A stretch of DNA of 64,000 nucleotides from the NCBI GenBank assembly GCA_032622095.1, contig CP136069.1:122502126-122566125 (forward strand). The letters run 5' to 3'. The translations under genes and the position numbers were made by a program. Source of the DNA: Siphonodentalium dalli (taxonomy: Eukaryota; Mollusca; Scaphopoda; Gadilida; Siphonodentaliidae). The notes under the pieces are model-generated. The model ran no database searches and was not told where the DNA came from. It was given only the letters and a program-made list of their open reading frames with translations. How positions within the stretch are numbered: the first letter of the stretch is position 1; every line of letters starts with the position of its first letter. Positions 1 to 63,013 of this stretch are shown here, piece by piece.

Positions 1-1170
1 GTCATGCCCCATACGGAACTGGGACAACTGGGAATAGAACATCTAGTTGTCAGTTAATAAACTAACACGTATAATAACGAGTCACAATTTGCTACCTTTT
101 CGGATAATGCAGATAATGTTCGGGATATATGTAAAAAAAAATAGCATTTTACAAATCTGGTTGCTATTTTGGAAGCCATCTTGAGAAATTTGGTCTATAA
201 ACACCGTAGTGTGACACGTTTAAGATAGACCAAAACAATAAACACCTTTCAATCCAAAGATAGTTTTATTTTACCTGAAAAAATGGTCCAAACCTGAAAA
301 CTGAATTTTTGCCAATATTTATGTCAAGTTTTTTAGAGAAAAGTCCAATATTTTTTACGATGTCAGTGGTGAAAATAGTAACAATTAACCATGGTGCATC
401 AGACATGTTAGTATTCAATGAATAGAATACAGAATATCCAATTTTATACATCAACACAACTTGTAAGCGATTTCAGGACACGCTGGTGTAATATTTACCA
501 TTTTCCATATTTTGGCGGCCATATTGACAGCCATTTTGAGCCAAAGTAAGAATTTTGGTTCCAGTGATTTGGAATATTCATAGGTAATGATATGCCTCAC
601 TTACATTACAAAGTTCTGTTCATTTCTTGTTGAAATATGACTAGAATCCCAATTGTGATTTTTTTGTGTAATTTTATACCGCATGCTGTACAATCGAATT
701 TTTTAGGGATTGGAAGGGGTTAGGACCCCAATAATTGCATATTTAATTGCTCCAATGATCAGTTAATATACAAAACACAAAATAAAATTGCATTACTCAA
801 CCAGTTCCAAACAGCATGAATTGATCTAAAGGATATTTGTTTAAAAATGTCATATTTTCAACTTCCGGCGGCCATTTTGGCGGCCATCTTGAATGGTGAG
901 TTTCAATTTTGGCCCAAAAAGGGTCATTATGTCTTAGCTTCACGAAAAAATAACCTTTTGTATACATTTATCTAGATTTTCCCGCTATAATTTTCATAAA
1001 ACTGGCTCACTTATAGTTCTAGAAAATGGATCAGGTTGTGGGGGGGGGGGGGGGGGGGGGGGTAACAAGTCTCGTTCTTATCAGAAAAACGACATGAATA
1101 TATATTTCTTAAGTTGATCGTATCGATTTAGGGATGTATTGGTTGTAATAGTGCAACGTTCCAGGGGTGT

Positions 1171-1665
1171 ACGCACATACACCCACGTTGGACGAATGCA
1201 ATCATGTAAATAAAAGTGATTTTTTACGTTTTGAGGGGTGACCCGATGACCCCCTTCTTATCTTAAAACCCCAGGAAAAGTTGCTTCTTAAGTTGTGTTT
1301 TTATAATTAGTATATATCAAAGTACTTTGAGACCAAAAATTATGGATGTGCGCGAAAGTGTTAAAAAAAGTGAAAAATCACGTTTTGGGGTTCAGCATGG
1401 GACCTCCTTTCTTATCTGAAAACCCCTGGAAAATCCCTTTCTTAAGTTGTGTTTTCTTAATCAGTACACTTAGGAGTATCATCAAACCAAAATTCATCGA
1501 TGTACGCGAAAGTGTAAATAGAAGTGATTTTTGGCACTTTTTGGGGTTCAGCGGCCCCTAAACCCCAGGAATGCGCAACTTAAGCAATCGGTTTTTCAGA
1601 ATGTTTCATTATTGGTACCAACTTTAGGGGGTCAAACCTTTTGTACGCAAAAGTGTAAATAGAAC
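1171..1665. repeat. Tandem repeat of about 155 bp
   Basis: GTACGCGAAAGTGTAAATAG-like segments at about 1171, 1347, 1502 and 1643, with CCCTTCTTATCTTAAAACCC and TTCTTAAGTTGTGTTTT between them. The preceding sequence (1-1170) has GGCGGCCATTTTGG motifs and a poly-G run at about 1037-1062, but no gene. Confidence 0.75.
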
Positions 1666-1803
1666 ATATGCGGGCTCCCTAACTATGTGGAGTTCTCACC
1701 CTTGAGCATTTCGTATAACCCAACATGGCCGCCATAGTGTAGAATAATAACTAAGTCAGTTTAATCTGTTTTGTTGGAAACTATATTTCATAAAATGTAC
1801 ACA

Positions 1804-1932
1804 AATTAAAATATTATTTTAAACCAATTACATTATACTACTGTTTGCAGGAAAAATTGGCACTCCATTAGAAAGCCAATTTTTCCTGCAAACAGTAGTA
1901 TAATGTAATTGGTTCCAAATAATATTTAAATT
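1804..1932. repeat. Palindromic foldback repeat, arms about 58 bp
   Basis: The core CCAATTACATTATACTACTG ... TTTGCAGGAAAAATTGGC is followed by ACTCCATTAGAAA and then its exact complement. Outer AT-rich arms are imperfect. Likely a small foldback MITE. Confidence 0.85.
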
Positions 1933-3224
1933 AGCTGCCAAAATGGCGATCGGAATGTGAAATAATTTTTTTTCACTCATATCTCCTATATCCGTTCCTA
2001 TTGTCTGGAACTGGTTGTAGATAGTGCCTTGTTTTCTTATTATTCATATCTTATGATCATTTGCTCAGTACTGCGCGATATGCGTGTTATTCCTTTGGTC
2101 TCAGCCACTTTTAATCCCTAACAAAATTAATCTCACAGAACGTGGTAAGAATTTCCCTGAAAACTAAATATTGGTTCCTGGCCATATTTTAATGTGAAAT
2201 GAACAGATTTGAAGGAATTAAGCGAGTGTGAGTATTGCCAATAAAATATAATTTCATTAGTGCCTGAAACGGTTACTAGGGTTTATGATGGCAGTCAAAA
2301 TGGCAGAACATGTATATCAAATTATATATTTCGTCCTTATGCGCTTGCATGTCGTGACTGATAGATGCATGTAGTTGGCTAATCTGCATTAGATACACTC
2401 AAAAGAAACACTTTAAACAGGACAACATAGAAGACCATATGAACATGGGAAATTACATGCACATGTGGTATAAGATATGTATCGTAGAAGACCAAGATAC
2501 AACCTTGTACAATTTAGTGTCGTGACCTCAACTATGTGGAGAATGCACACTCAGTGGATGACGATAATATGACGTGGTTAAGCTTGATCCTATGTACACC
2601 ACTGTTCTTGTGGGCAATGATATGAGTAAGTCTCAGACAAATTGAAATTGATAATTTCAGAGTTTCAAAAGCTGTACAGCATAAAATGTTGTCATGCTCT
2701 AGTAAATCGGGGAGATAATATGATCACAGCATCATAATTATATGAAGATACATTGCGATGCCGGTACAATGTAACGGTGCTATCGCGACATTCAATTATC
2801 ATTCACACACGTTCAGAAAAGAAAACAATAGTCAGAAATGCTAACGTAATCGGGATAATATTATTAGGCATACAATCCATACATGCATATAAAATATATT
2901 GGAGCTTTAATGTAGTTATTTGAAAAAATGTGTATATAGGTAACGACTATATAGTTGATTATAAGTACTATTTTGTGTGTGCACGCTTGATGAAAAAGCA
3001 CCTGAAAATATTTTTTAAATCGGATGTGCCAAACCAATGTCATGATAATTATGAAATAATTACACCACAGGTATGATATGTGTTCACATAGGGCGCATGC
3101 GTTCCAATTGGTTGAAAGGTTCATCGCCAAATATGCAGAATAATAATCAGGCCAAAACCAAAATTTTTAATTATGAAATACCTGGGTAATTTACATCGAT
3201 ATTAGGGTAATTTTACCACGATAA

Positions 3225-4300
3225 TACCGTAACGAAACCAGTCGCAAGTTATGGATTAACGGTGCCGTTTCCACACGAGTTATCGACTTGGGGATGGGCA
3301 CTTTGGTACGTACATGTCTATTCTGCACGATAGTGCATGCCCCATAGATCTCGCTCGGTCCCCTGTGGTCGGCGGGTGTTATTTTCGGTGTTTTTGCGTA
3401 CATTCATAGCGAATTCAGCAGCAGCGTATATGTGTTCATTTATTCACTTCCGCTACATCTAGCGACTGGCCGATCTCCCTTGGATGCAGAAGGGTATATT
3501 CGCTGCATGATATGATGCCCATTTCCGTGGCCAGGCAGCCAGGGTCGGTGCCTTTTTGGATTTTGCGTACCTGACGGAACCGGTCACAAGTTAGGGGTCA
3601 ACATGCCGTTTCCACATAAAGCTCTATTCTGCACGATAGTGCCTGCCCCATCTCGCTCGGTCCCCTGTGGGAGGTGTGATCGGCGGGTGTTATTTTCGTG
3701 TTTTTGGTACATTCATAGCGAATTCGGCAGCAGCGTATGGGTTAATTTATTCACTTCCGCTGCAGCTAGCGACTTGGCAGATCAACCATGCACGGATGCA
3801 AAAGGGTATTCGCTGCATGATATGGTGTCCCTTTCTGTGGTCAGACAACTTGGAGATGTCGGTGTTTTTGTTTTTGTTTTGCGTACCTGCATGACGGAAC
3901 GGTCGCAAGTTATGGGTTTAACAGTGGTGTTTCCGCTCGGGCTATCGACTTGGGAATTGGATACTTTAGTACATACAGGTCTATTTTGAACGATAGTGCA
4001 TGCACCCTGGTGGTGGTGCGGCCGGGTTAGTGGTTAACAGTGCCGTTTCCGATCGAGAGCTATATGTCAGCTATCGACTTGGTGATGGAAACTTTGGTTA
4101 CATGCAGGTCTATTCTGCCCCATCTCGCTCGGTCCCCTGCGGGATGTGCGCTCGGTGGGAGTTGTTTTCGGCGTTATTTTATGTACATTCATAGCGGATT
4201 CGACAACAGATTATTGGTTGATTTATTCACTTCCGCTACAGCTAGCACGATGGTGCATTCCCCATCTCGCTCGGTCCCGGGGGAGGTGCGGTCGGCTTTT
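3225..4300. repeat. Degenerate tandem repeat, about 320-350 bp period, upstream of exon 1a
   Basis: CTCGCTCGGTCCCCTGTGG-type segments recur near 3352, 3653, 4126 and 4268. Each is preceded by GGTCGCAAGTTATGG...CCGTTTCC and followed by GGTGTTATTTTCGG...ACATTCATAGCG and a TTCACTTCCGCTRCAGCTAG segment. Units are rearranged and truncated. Open frames here are short and not supported as genes. Confidence 0.8.
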
Positions 4301-4896
4301 AATAGGACCCCTTCATAGAAACCATCGTTCAATTGTAAATATTTACTTCTCGATTCGGGACGAAACTATCGGAGATAAACGGTTTCTAAAAACAATACCG
4401 AGAGTCACTGCATTTAATTACATATGTAATATATAAGAAGGACGGCGTGTGTTGTCAATTTGGATAATATTTATAAAATAACCACTTTGAGAGCAAAATT
4501 GTTCTCCATTTCTATACTATTTGATCACCCTATACCGGAGTGTTTTACAGAACTTTAATGTGATCTTATAATGCAAGGGTGGTGGAAGCATGCAATTAAG
4601 GTCAAGGGACATAACGTATAGAAGGGCACTTTCGGACAATAAACTAGTCTGGACCCATTCATGCAAGTACCCCCCCCCCCCCAACACACACCGGTGCCCG
4701 CCCCTCGTGCCCCACCGTCACCGTCCATGATATAAATGACAGTACACAGCACATCAGTCGTATATATATCCATTATTTGATGAACGATTAAAGAAAGATC
4801 AATTATTTGTTAAAAGATTCTTGTCCGTACTCGTTTACTTCCCGGCTGTATAATATTATGTACTACAGAAATTATCGATGCGGGTACTGTCTGATC

Positions 4897-4905
4897 TATA
4901 TTTAA
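4897..4905 (+). promoter_or_regulatory. Possible TATA box upstream of SCaMC exon 1a
   Basis: TATATTTAA lies about 140 bp upstream of the exon 1a start codon, in a stretch without repeats. In AT-rich DNA such a motif arises easily and I see no clear initiator, so it is weak support only. Confidence 0.2.
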
Positions 4906-5041
4906 TTTAATGAGTCCGCCATTCATCCTGCACTCTTCGCATCCATATTATTTTGATCACAACGCTACCACCCACTAAGACTCGTCGTGTAAACGGCGTT
5001 TTTCGAAACTTAGCCGGGATATTTGAGCAGCAGACATCAAC

Positions 5042-56038
<50,997 letters not shown>

Positions 56039-56170
56039 CGGTTACCTTGGTATTTAAGTTCTCATCTGTGATTTATCTCTACTCATGTTTTATATAAGCC
56101 CAGGAGAAAGTACCATAAATCTTTTATACATGTAAACAATGCAAGGCTGCTAATAGTGTGTCTGTCATTT

Positions 56171-56260
56171 GCAGAATGAGGTTCCAGAGGGTGAATTTAG
56201 TGACGCTATCCCGCATGGTGGGCTAGCATCACCAAATTCAACCTCTGTGAACCTCATTCT
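56171..56260. repeat. GAATGAGGTCCCCAGAGGG foldback family, copy in SCaMC 3' region
   Basis: Arms GCAGAATGAGGTTCCAGAGG and its complement around AGCCCGC-like core sequence, 133 bp after the SCaMC stop. Likely within the 3' UTR, where it would form an RNA hairpin. Confidence 0.7.
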
Positions 56261-56758
56261 ACCTAGACCTCAACCACTATGGGAGAACTAGGATCACATT
56301 GAATTTCCCCAGTTGAATTTGGTAACATTAGTAACCTTGATTATGCATTTTATCTTCTGCAAATTAAGGATATAGAAACTTCCCAGAAGAGAAAAAGTAC
56401 GAAAAACAATGTTAATTTGAGACTATAGATACTTCCCTGAAGATGAGGCCTAAGCAGAATGATGACCCCAGAGGGGGACTTTGGTGATGCTCATTCTGCA
56501 AATGACAGACACACTTTTTGCAGACTTGAAACTATGTACAAGGAAAATTTTGAGTGCTATAATAATTCATAGTTGCATGATTTCTCATAATGGAAGTTTT
56601 GTTATTGTTAGTTTATATTCACACAACATCGATAGAAAGGACCTGGAGTTATGAATAGTATGGTACTCTTATTTCTCTCAACTTGTAATTTACATATGTA
56701 TAAAAGCTTTATAGTACTGACCCCAGGAACAATAGTCTCAGGAAATGAGGTCTAAGGA

Positions 56759-56788
56759 AATAAATATGCTGAGGCTATTAATAATAAA
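56759..56788 (+). terminator. Candidate poly(A) signals for SCaMC mRNA
   Basis: AATAAA occurs at 56759-56764 and 56783-56788, about 720-750 bp after the stop, followed by a GT-rich and T-rich stretch (TGTCTGCGTTCTTTTCTTG). If used, the 3' UTR would include the foldback repeat at 56171-56260. No transcript evidence is available. Confidence 0.4.
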
Positions 56789-57077
56789 ATAGTGTCTGCG
56801 TTCTTTTCTTGCATTTTAATTCCACAAATTTCGCCAAATATAATACAGATATACATGTATACATATACATTTGTTCAGTGGAGTTACATATTACATCATA
56901 TTTCAAATCTTCACGACTGATCAAATATTATAATTTTATTAGCATATTTATATCTTTATTCATCAATATTGTTTCTGGGCTATATCATGTGATATGAAAT
57001 ATTACTGAGTGCATGGAAGATGTGAGGATGTGTCATGTCTTCATGCTTGCCATTCACTGTGCACAAGCTTTGAAATA

Positions 57078-57310
57078 GTGTGTCTGTCATTTGCAGAATG
57101 AGGTCCCCGGAGGGAGAATTTAGTGATGCTACCCCGCATAGCGGGTTAGCATCACCAAATTCACCCTCTGGGAACCTCATTCTGCTGAGTTGTAAGCAGA
57201 ATGAGGTCCCCAGAGGGTGAATTTGGTGATGCTAGCCCGCTATGCAGGGTGGCATCACTAAATTCACCCTCTGGGGACCTCATTCTGCAAATGACAGACA
57301 CACTATTTCA
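57078..57310. repeat. Two adjacent foldback repeats of the GAATGAGGTCCCC family
   Basis: Palindromes 57093-57184 and 57196-57289, each with arms of about 43 bp and a CCCGC.TAGCGGG-like centre. They are bracketed by TGTGTCTGTCATTT on the left and AAATGACAGACACAC on the right, so the pair makes one larger inverted structure. Confidence 0.75.
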
Positions 57311-57359
57311 AGGTTCGACTGTGCATCTATGCATGCCTCAAAATATGGTGCTGGACAGT

Positions 57360-57720
57360 TGCGGAATGAGGTCCCCAGAGGGTGTGTTTAGAAAAGCAGA
57401 CTAGCAACACTAAATTCACCTTCCGGGGACCTCATTCTGCTTAGTCCTCATCTTCTCTGGAAAGTATCTTTATTTCAAATTAACAAGTCTTTTTAGTTTC
57501 TTTAGATGACACAATCCATAATTGAGGTGCCCAATGGGTGATCATCACCATGTTCACCATCTGTGAACTTAAATATGAGTCGTAGTCTCCCATAGCAGAT
57601 GAGGCCTTAGCAGAATGAGGTCCCCAGAGGATGAATTTGGTAATGCTAGCCCACTGCAGGGTAGCCTCACTAACTTCACCCTCTGTGGACCTCATTCTGC
57701 AAATGTCCAGCACCATATTT
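57360..57720. repeat. Further copies of the GAATGAGGTCCCC foldback family
   Basis: Copies at 57363-57442 and 57609-57704, the first with a degenerate centre. A diverged partial copy lies at 56454-56516. Confidence 0.65.
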
Positions 57721-58392
57721 TGAGGCCTGCATATATGTGTTGTCATTAAAGATGCACTCAGGGTTCCAAATTCCAAACTTATAACAAAAATCATTGACAC
57801 CATTTTCATAATGAACTGCTACTGATAAGAATAGGGCACTACATCATTAGAATTTATGTTCTTTCTATCAGTTGTTGTTTTACTATATCCATAGTTAGGA
57901 TTTACTGTTAAAAGCTTTGCATATCACACTTATCGTGCCTACCACGAACTATGACCTGAAGACAACATAATTAAGTACATAATAATCATGGCAAACAGAA
58001 CCAGATCACCTTACTGCGAGTGGCAAAAAGTTTGTACTGCATGTTTTTCCTCACAAATGGACTCGTAGTCAATTCTGTGTAACGTTTTTTTGTCCGTCCG
58101 AAAATTTTAGGACTACTATTAGATATTAGTAATGCCTATGAGTAGTTGTTCATTGTGCAAAAGGTGTCTTTTAAGAAAACTCAATTTACAACTGTCCATG
58201 ACATTTTCTTTGGTGAAATGCATTGGAAACCACTGGTTACACACAGAGTCTACCTAAAAATGACAAACATAGACAAGAGGTAATTTTAGGGTCACTAGTC
58301 TCTGCCATAAGTATTTCGATATTACTGGAATAATTTGTATAAACAGATTTTTATTTATACTGATTCGTGGCATACCCTGAGTACATCTTTAA

Positions 58393-58808
58393 CCCTTTCA
58401 GTGCCAGGGGCCGATCTCATCGGCCCTAATTTACGGTCTGTAAAATCAGCCCTAAAAAAAAAAGAAAAAAAAACCTTAAGCATGCTATAGCGAATTTAAA
58501 AACAAACTGGATAAAACCGTAGGGGCATGTTATAACTCAAAACTATCACCAAGTATTCATAGTAATAATTTTGATGCCCATGAAAAACGTAAGATTCCCT
58601 GGAACTAAACCTACAAAATAAGTCTGTTAAAGAATATAAGAAAAAATTATTAAAATTGTAAAAAATAATAACAAATGATGAAAAATTGTTAGGCCAATGC
58701 ATTCTCTTATATATGGGAGGCGACCTATGGTCGACTCGCATATATAAGAGAATGCATTGGCACAGGGTATATGGGTTGATACAAAAATCGGACCTGGCAC
58801 TGAAAGTG
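58393..58808. mobile_element. piggyBac-like MITE copy C (TTAA flanks)
   Basis: TTAA on both sides; ends CCCTTTCAGTGCCAGG and CCTGGCACTGAAAGTG. Contains a strong hairpin at 58693-58764 built from GCCAATGCATTCTCTTATAT and its complement around a GTCGACC core. A right-end fragment of the same type (CTTGGCACTGAAAGGG|TTAA) lies at 51721-51740. Confidence 0.65.
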
Positions 58809-59065
58809 TTAAGGCCATGCAAGGTCAATTTCCCAATCTCCGACCAAAATGTTTCGAAAAGCATGCGTGAGCACGTATTTATATATATTTTTTTTTTTCC
58901 GGGGCACACACCAACATAGCATTCCACATCCGCATCGGCTAGCTCCAGATCTAATTTAAGTTGCCTGTAGCCATTATTTCCTGAACAGATGTTTGTAAAA
59001 ACTTAGTTTGATAGATTCATTATGATTTATTTTGTCAAAAATTGCCCAATCGGCACCATTTACGT

Positions 59066-60392
59066 TAGTCCAAGTCTTCTCGTACTAAAGCCGGCTAAGA
59101 TATTGGGATGGAGTTCCAGGCCCATGCATTCCTATGACACGACTTAAGCGTTAGTGACCCGCTCAAATAAAACCACAATTATATGAAATAAAATATCACA
59201 ATTGCGACAATAAACGGATATTTTCAACAGAAGACATGCTATTTGATCTGAAACCCACATCAGTTGTGAATTGAAAGTGGTAATTTAATGCGAAAAGAGA
59301 CATTTATCGCAATGTTTACAATTTTTTTAAAGTATGCGAACTCAGTTGACCTCGCAAACTGTGTTCGGCATTTTCCGTTGAAAATGTTCCGTAGATTTTG
59401 GACTAACAACGCAAATTACGATGAATTCTCCATTGTAATCGTAATTATGTGTGTCAATAAATAAAAAATAAATAGATTAATTAAACATTGGAGATATAAA
59501 TGTAATACATTAAATAAATTACGGGAATTATAACCCTCTCAAAGTTTAAAACAATGTAAACACAACGAGCATTAGAATAAATAATATGCCTTATATGGTG
59601 CTACATTTCACCCACATTTGGTGGACTTCCGCGAAATTAAGATATATACTAAGCGAACAGGGCAATATATTGCTCTTGTTATGCACACAAAAAATCAAAC
59701 AAAATTTGTATACATTTTGAACCTTAAGTTTGAAAAGTCCCACTGAAACGGAAGAACTATATTTCGAAACTGTGTGATTCGGTTCTCCGATTATTTTATC
59801 AACACACAAATCAAAATGCACATCACACGCATGGCAAGTCAGACATAAGAGTTCTAATTTGCTCCAATTTTGACAAGTTGCTTGCGAAAATTGTCAACAA
59901 AACTACCGTTCTGATCCTCCATTATGTCATTAAGTTTTTAGTGCAGGAATTGTTCTCAAAGCACATAGGAAACTGGTCTTTGGGGCGATCGGTTTTCGCC
60001 ATTTTGTTCGGAAAACCCCGCGCTATATATAGAAACGGAAACTAGAATACCCAGCGGACAATGCCGGAATTCTTCGGAACCTGACTTCGGCTTTCAGTTA
60101 AGTAAACAAAACAGCGATGTTGGTGACAATCAACCGGAATATTCTATGCGTAATGTAACATGAAAGTTAGATTATTATACACCATTATGACCATAAGATG
60201 TCTCTCTTTCCGATGTATATAGCATCATGTATTGATTTATTAGGTAAATCGAGTAAAATACAACACAGATTCCCGCCACATATCGTGGGCATAAGTCGTG
60301 TCATAAGAGACTATACGGGACGAACTCGGACTAAAGACCGGCACCTCCATCCCAATATCTTAGCCGGCTTTAGTACGAGAAGACTTGGACTA
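59066..60392. mobile_element. Mutator-like non-autonomous element, long TIRs and exact 9-bp TSD
   Basis: Terminal inverted repeats begin TAGTCCAAGTCTTCTCGTAC and stay similar for roughly 95 bp, including ATGACACGACTTA. They are flanked by CATTTACGT at 59057-59065 and again at 60393-60401. A 9-bp duplication with long TIRs fits Mutator-like elements. The interior (1.1 kb) shows no transposase. Confidence 0.72.
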
Positions 60393-60401
60393 CATTTACG
60401 T

Positions 60402-62275
60402 GGGCGTGAGAAACGGGAAATTTACTTTGTGTGACCTAACATGATTCAAATCACTGAATAGATAAACTGGCAAACTGCCTTTCTAAAACTGTTGTAGAAC
60501 ATTTTCTTCAGTAGATTGTTAGTTCAAGAAAAGTTTCATCTGTTGTTATTATGGCTTTAATATTTGCTAAATCGAGAAGTATTCATTATGTTCTGAGTAG
60601 AAAGTTATATGTTTAAAGAAGAAAATCTTCAGTTAGATATAATATTTTCGATTCTGCCTTCTGAATCATGCCATGACAGAATTTCAGGGACAGACATTGT
60701 TCAGCTGAATCCGGTTGGACAAAGTTTATGAAGTTGGATGTTTAGTATAGAGGGGTTTCCTAAAATCACATTTAGTAGGTAGTGAGTATATTAATGCCTT
60801 GAAAACATGCCTTGAAAAGGAGTTTTGTAGAAATTTGGTTGTTGAAAATGCTGCCAGGAAGCAATAGAGCATCTTTAACAGATTGTGAAAAAACGGCTGT
60901 ATTTTGTGATTGCCATCCGTCTGTCCATCCGTCTGTTAGCAGTTTTGGTTTCCGGATGATAACTTTAGTTCGGGTTATTTTATCGGAACCAAATTTGATA
61001 TGTGAGTTTTAATTTGGTTTATATTATCGGAACCAAATTTAGAAAATTCAGCGTCTGCCCATAATGACATTTCCAATACTACAATTTTGTGTCACTGCCA
61101 TTGTTTGTTTGTGTACAGTTCATAAAAGCACACCGGGCCTATTTTTCTTGTTTGCACCTGTGAGTCATATTCACTTTCGATATAAATTATTAATAACTGC
61201 ATTTAGGAAACCTCAAACCTCATTAGGGGTAATCAACAAAATCACCATCATTTTCCCTCATTCATACCCTTATACTCATACTCATCATCCAGTTGTTAAT
61301 TAATCAGTTTCTGTTATAAAGATATTTGTCTTTATTTAAAGTTGGCCTTATTGTTTCAAGAACACTATTTCAGGCTGACACTCTTAAGTGGTGGTAACCA
61401 ATTAATTCTTCAAACTTTCTCTACTCCAGAATTTTGCAAAAGAGAAGTTCTAAATATATAGAAAATTATCATGTTGCATTGTCTCATTTGATATGATAAG
61501 ATCTATATAAATAGCTTTTGTAGCTCTGACTTTCAAGGGGTTTATAAAATATGCATAATAATATATTTAAGGCTTTAGCATAAATCTACAATGTATTATT
61601 AAGCATGGAATATGGGAAACAACTTCATACATGATGGATTACACTTTTCATCATATTTAGACATGCTGGCCCTTTGGATCCATGTCCCTCACAGAACTCC
61701 ATAATACTGAATTTTTAAAACTGCATTCTATAAATCGACATATGTGATGTGAGTGATTATGTGACATAACACTTTGAGAATTGATGTGAAATGTATTATC
61801 TGGTTTATGGTTGGACTGGCTGTAAAAATAAAAAGCAGCAGTGTGAACATTTTCAACACAATACTTTTATAAAATATGAAATTTTACTGTTTTAAAAATT
61901 AAGTTTTTTGTTCACCTTTCCTGCTGAAAATTAATGCTCAATTAAAAAAAAAATTAAATATCAATTCTGTATCAACTATATGTAAACCAAATAAAAAATT
62001 ACCTTTTCTGGCTTGTTTGTGATACTGATCAAGGACAAAATTGCTGAAAAATTTTCCAATTTTCTATGTTTAAGCACTTTCAACAGGTTTATATGTTTTA
62101 TGTTTGATCCTCATTCATGATTCTTCATAATTGTAGGGCAATTATTTTGGTATGATAAAAGAAGATATCTATGCACCACACATTATTCACCATTCTGGAA
62201 TATATTTTATATAGGTCCCTGTGAGGTTCAATTTCGACATTGATCTGATTAGGGAATGATATTGATTTTGGCTCT
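60402..62275. other. Intergenic stretch downstream of SCaMC
   Basis: AT-rich, no supported gene. A short segment at 60900-61035 with CCATCCGTCTGTCCATCCG and ATCGGAACCAAATTTG resembles the front part of the Helentron-like elements, probably a decayed relative. Confidence 0.5.
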
Positions 62276-62279
62276 TTAA

Positions 62280-62671
62280 CCCTTTACCCAACAAAACGGC
62301 CCTGTGCCAATGCATTCTCTTATATATGCGAGTCGACCATAGGTCGCCTCGCATATATAAGAGAATGCATTGGCTTAACACATTAAAAATTATAAAATTG
62401 TTAAAGAATGTAAGAAAAAATGGTAAAAAGTGTTAAAAAAAGATTTTTTTTAGGCCAATGCATTCTCTTATATATACGAGGCGACCTATGGTCGACTCGC
62501 ATATATAAGAGAATGCATTGGCACAGGGCATAACTGTAACCATCACAATGTGGTCAATGAGCCGGTTCCAATGATATCCATATTTGTATGGTTTTATTGA
62601 GACAGACCCAAGATAATTTAGGCTGTTGCAGCTTTATTTGGCCGTTTTTGGCCGGTTTGTTGGGTAAAGGT
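62280..62671. mobile_element. piggyBac-like MITE copy D (TTAA flanks)
   Basis: TTAA 62276-62279 and 62672-62675. Ends CCCTTTACCCAACAAAACGG and its near complement (CCGGTTTGTTGGGTAAAGGT). Two internal 75-bp hairpins of the GCCAATGCATTCTC type (about 62305-62375 and 62453-62526). Confidence 0.68.
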
Positions 62672-62807
62672 TTAAATGAACTGAAGGCATTCAAAGTGGG
62701 TTCATTCAAATGAATATAACTTTTTTTTATAAAAGTCTGTAAATCAACAATCATCAATCAACAAGAACATGTAAAAATATATCAACTTTTCTTATTTTCA
62801 TTATTAA

Positions 62808-63013
62808 CCCTTTCATGATGGGAGCTGCACTGGTCCAGCATTAAAAATCGTGTGCCAGTGTATTCTCTTATATATGCGAGTCTCCCATAGGGAGCCTCAC
62901 ATATATAAGAGAATGCACTGGCTGTCAACGTCTATGGGCGACTCGCATATACAAGAGAATGCATTGGCACAGGGTTTTTTGTAAAATTTCAGGAAGCTCC
63001 AGTCATGGAAGGG
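62808..63013. mobile_element. piggyBac-like MITE copy E (TTAA flanks)
   Basis: TTAA 62804-62807 and 63014-63017. Ends CCCTTTCATGATGGGAGC and GCTCCAGTCATGGAAGGG. The interior carries the same ATTCTCTTATATATGCGAG hairpin arms as the other copies. Confidence 0.7.

Noticed and set aside
3603-3989. 128-codon frame upstream of exon 1a
   Set aside because: Inside the rearranged tandem repeat; other units of the repeat do not keep the frame.
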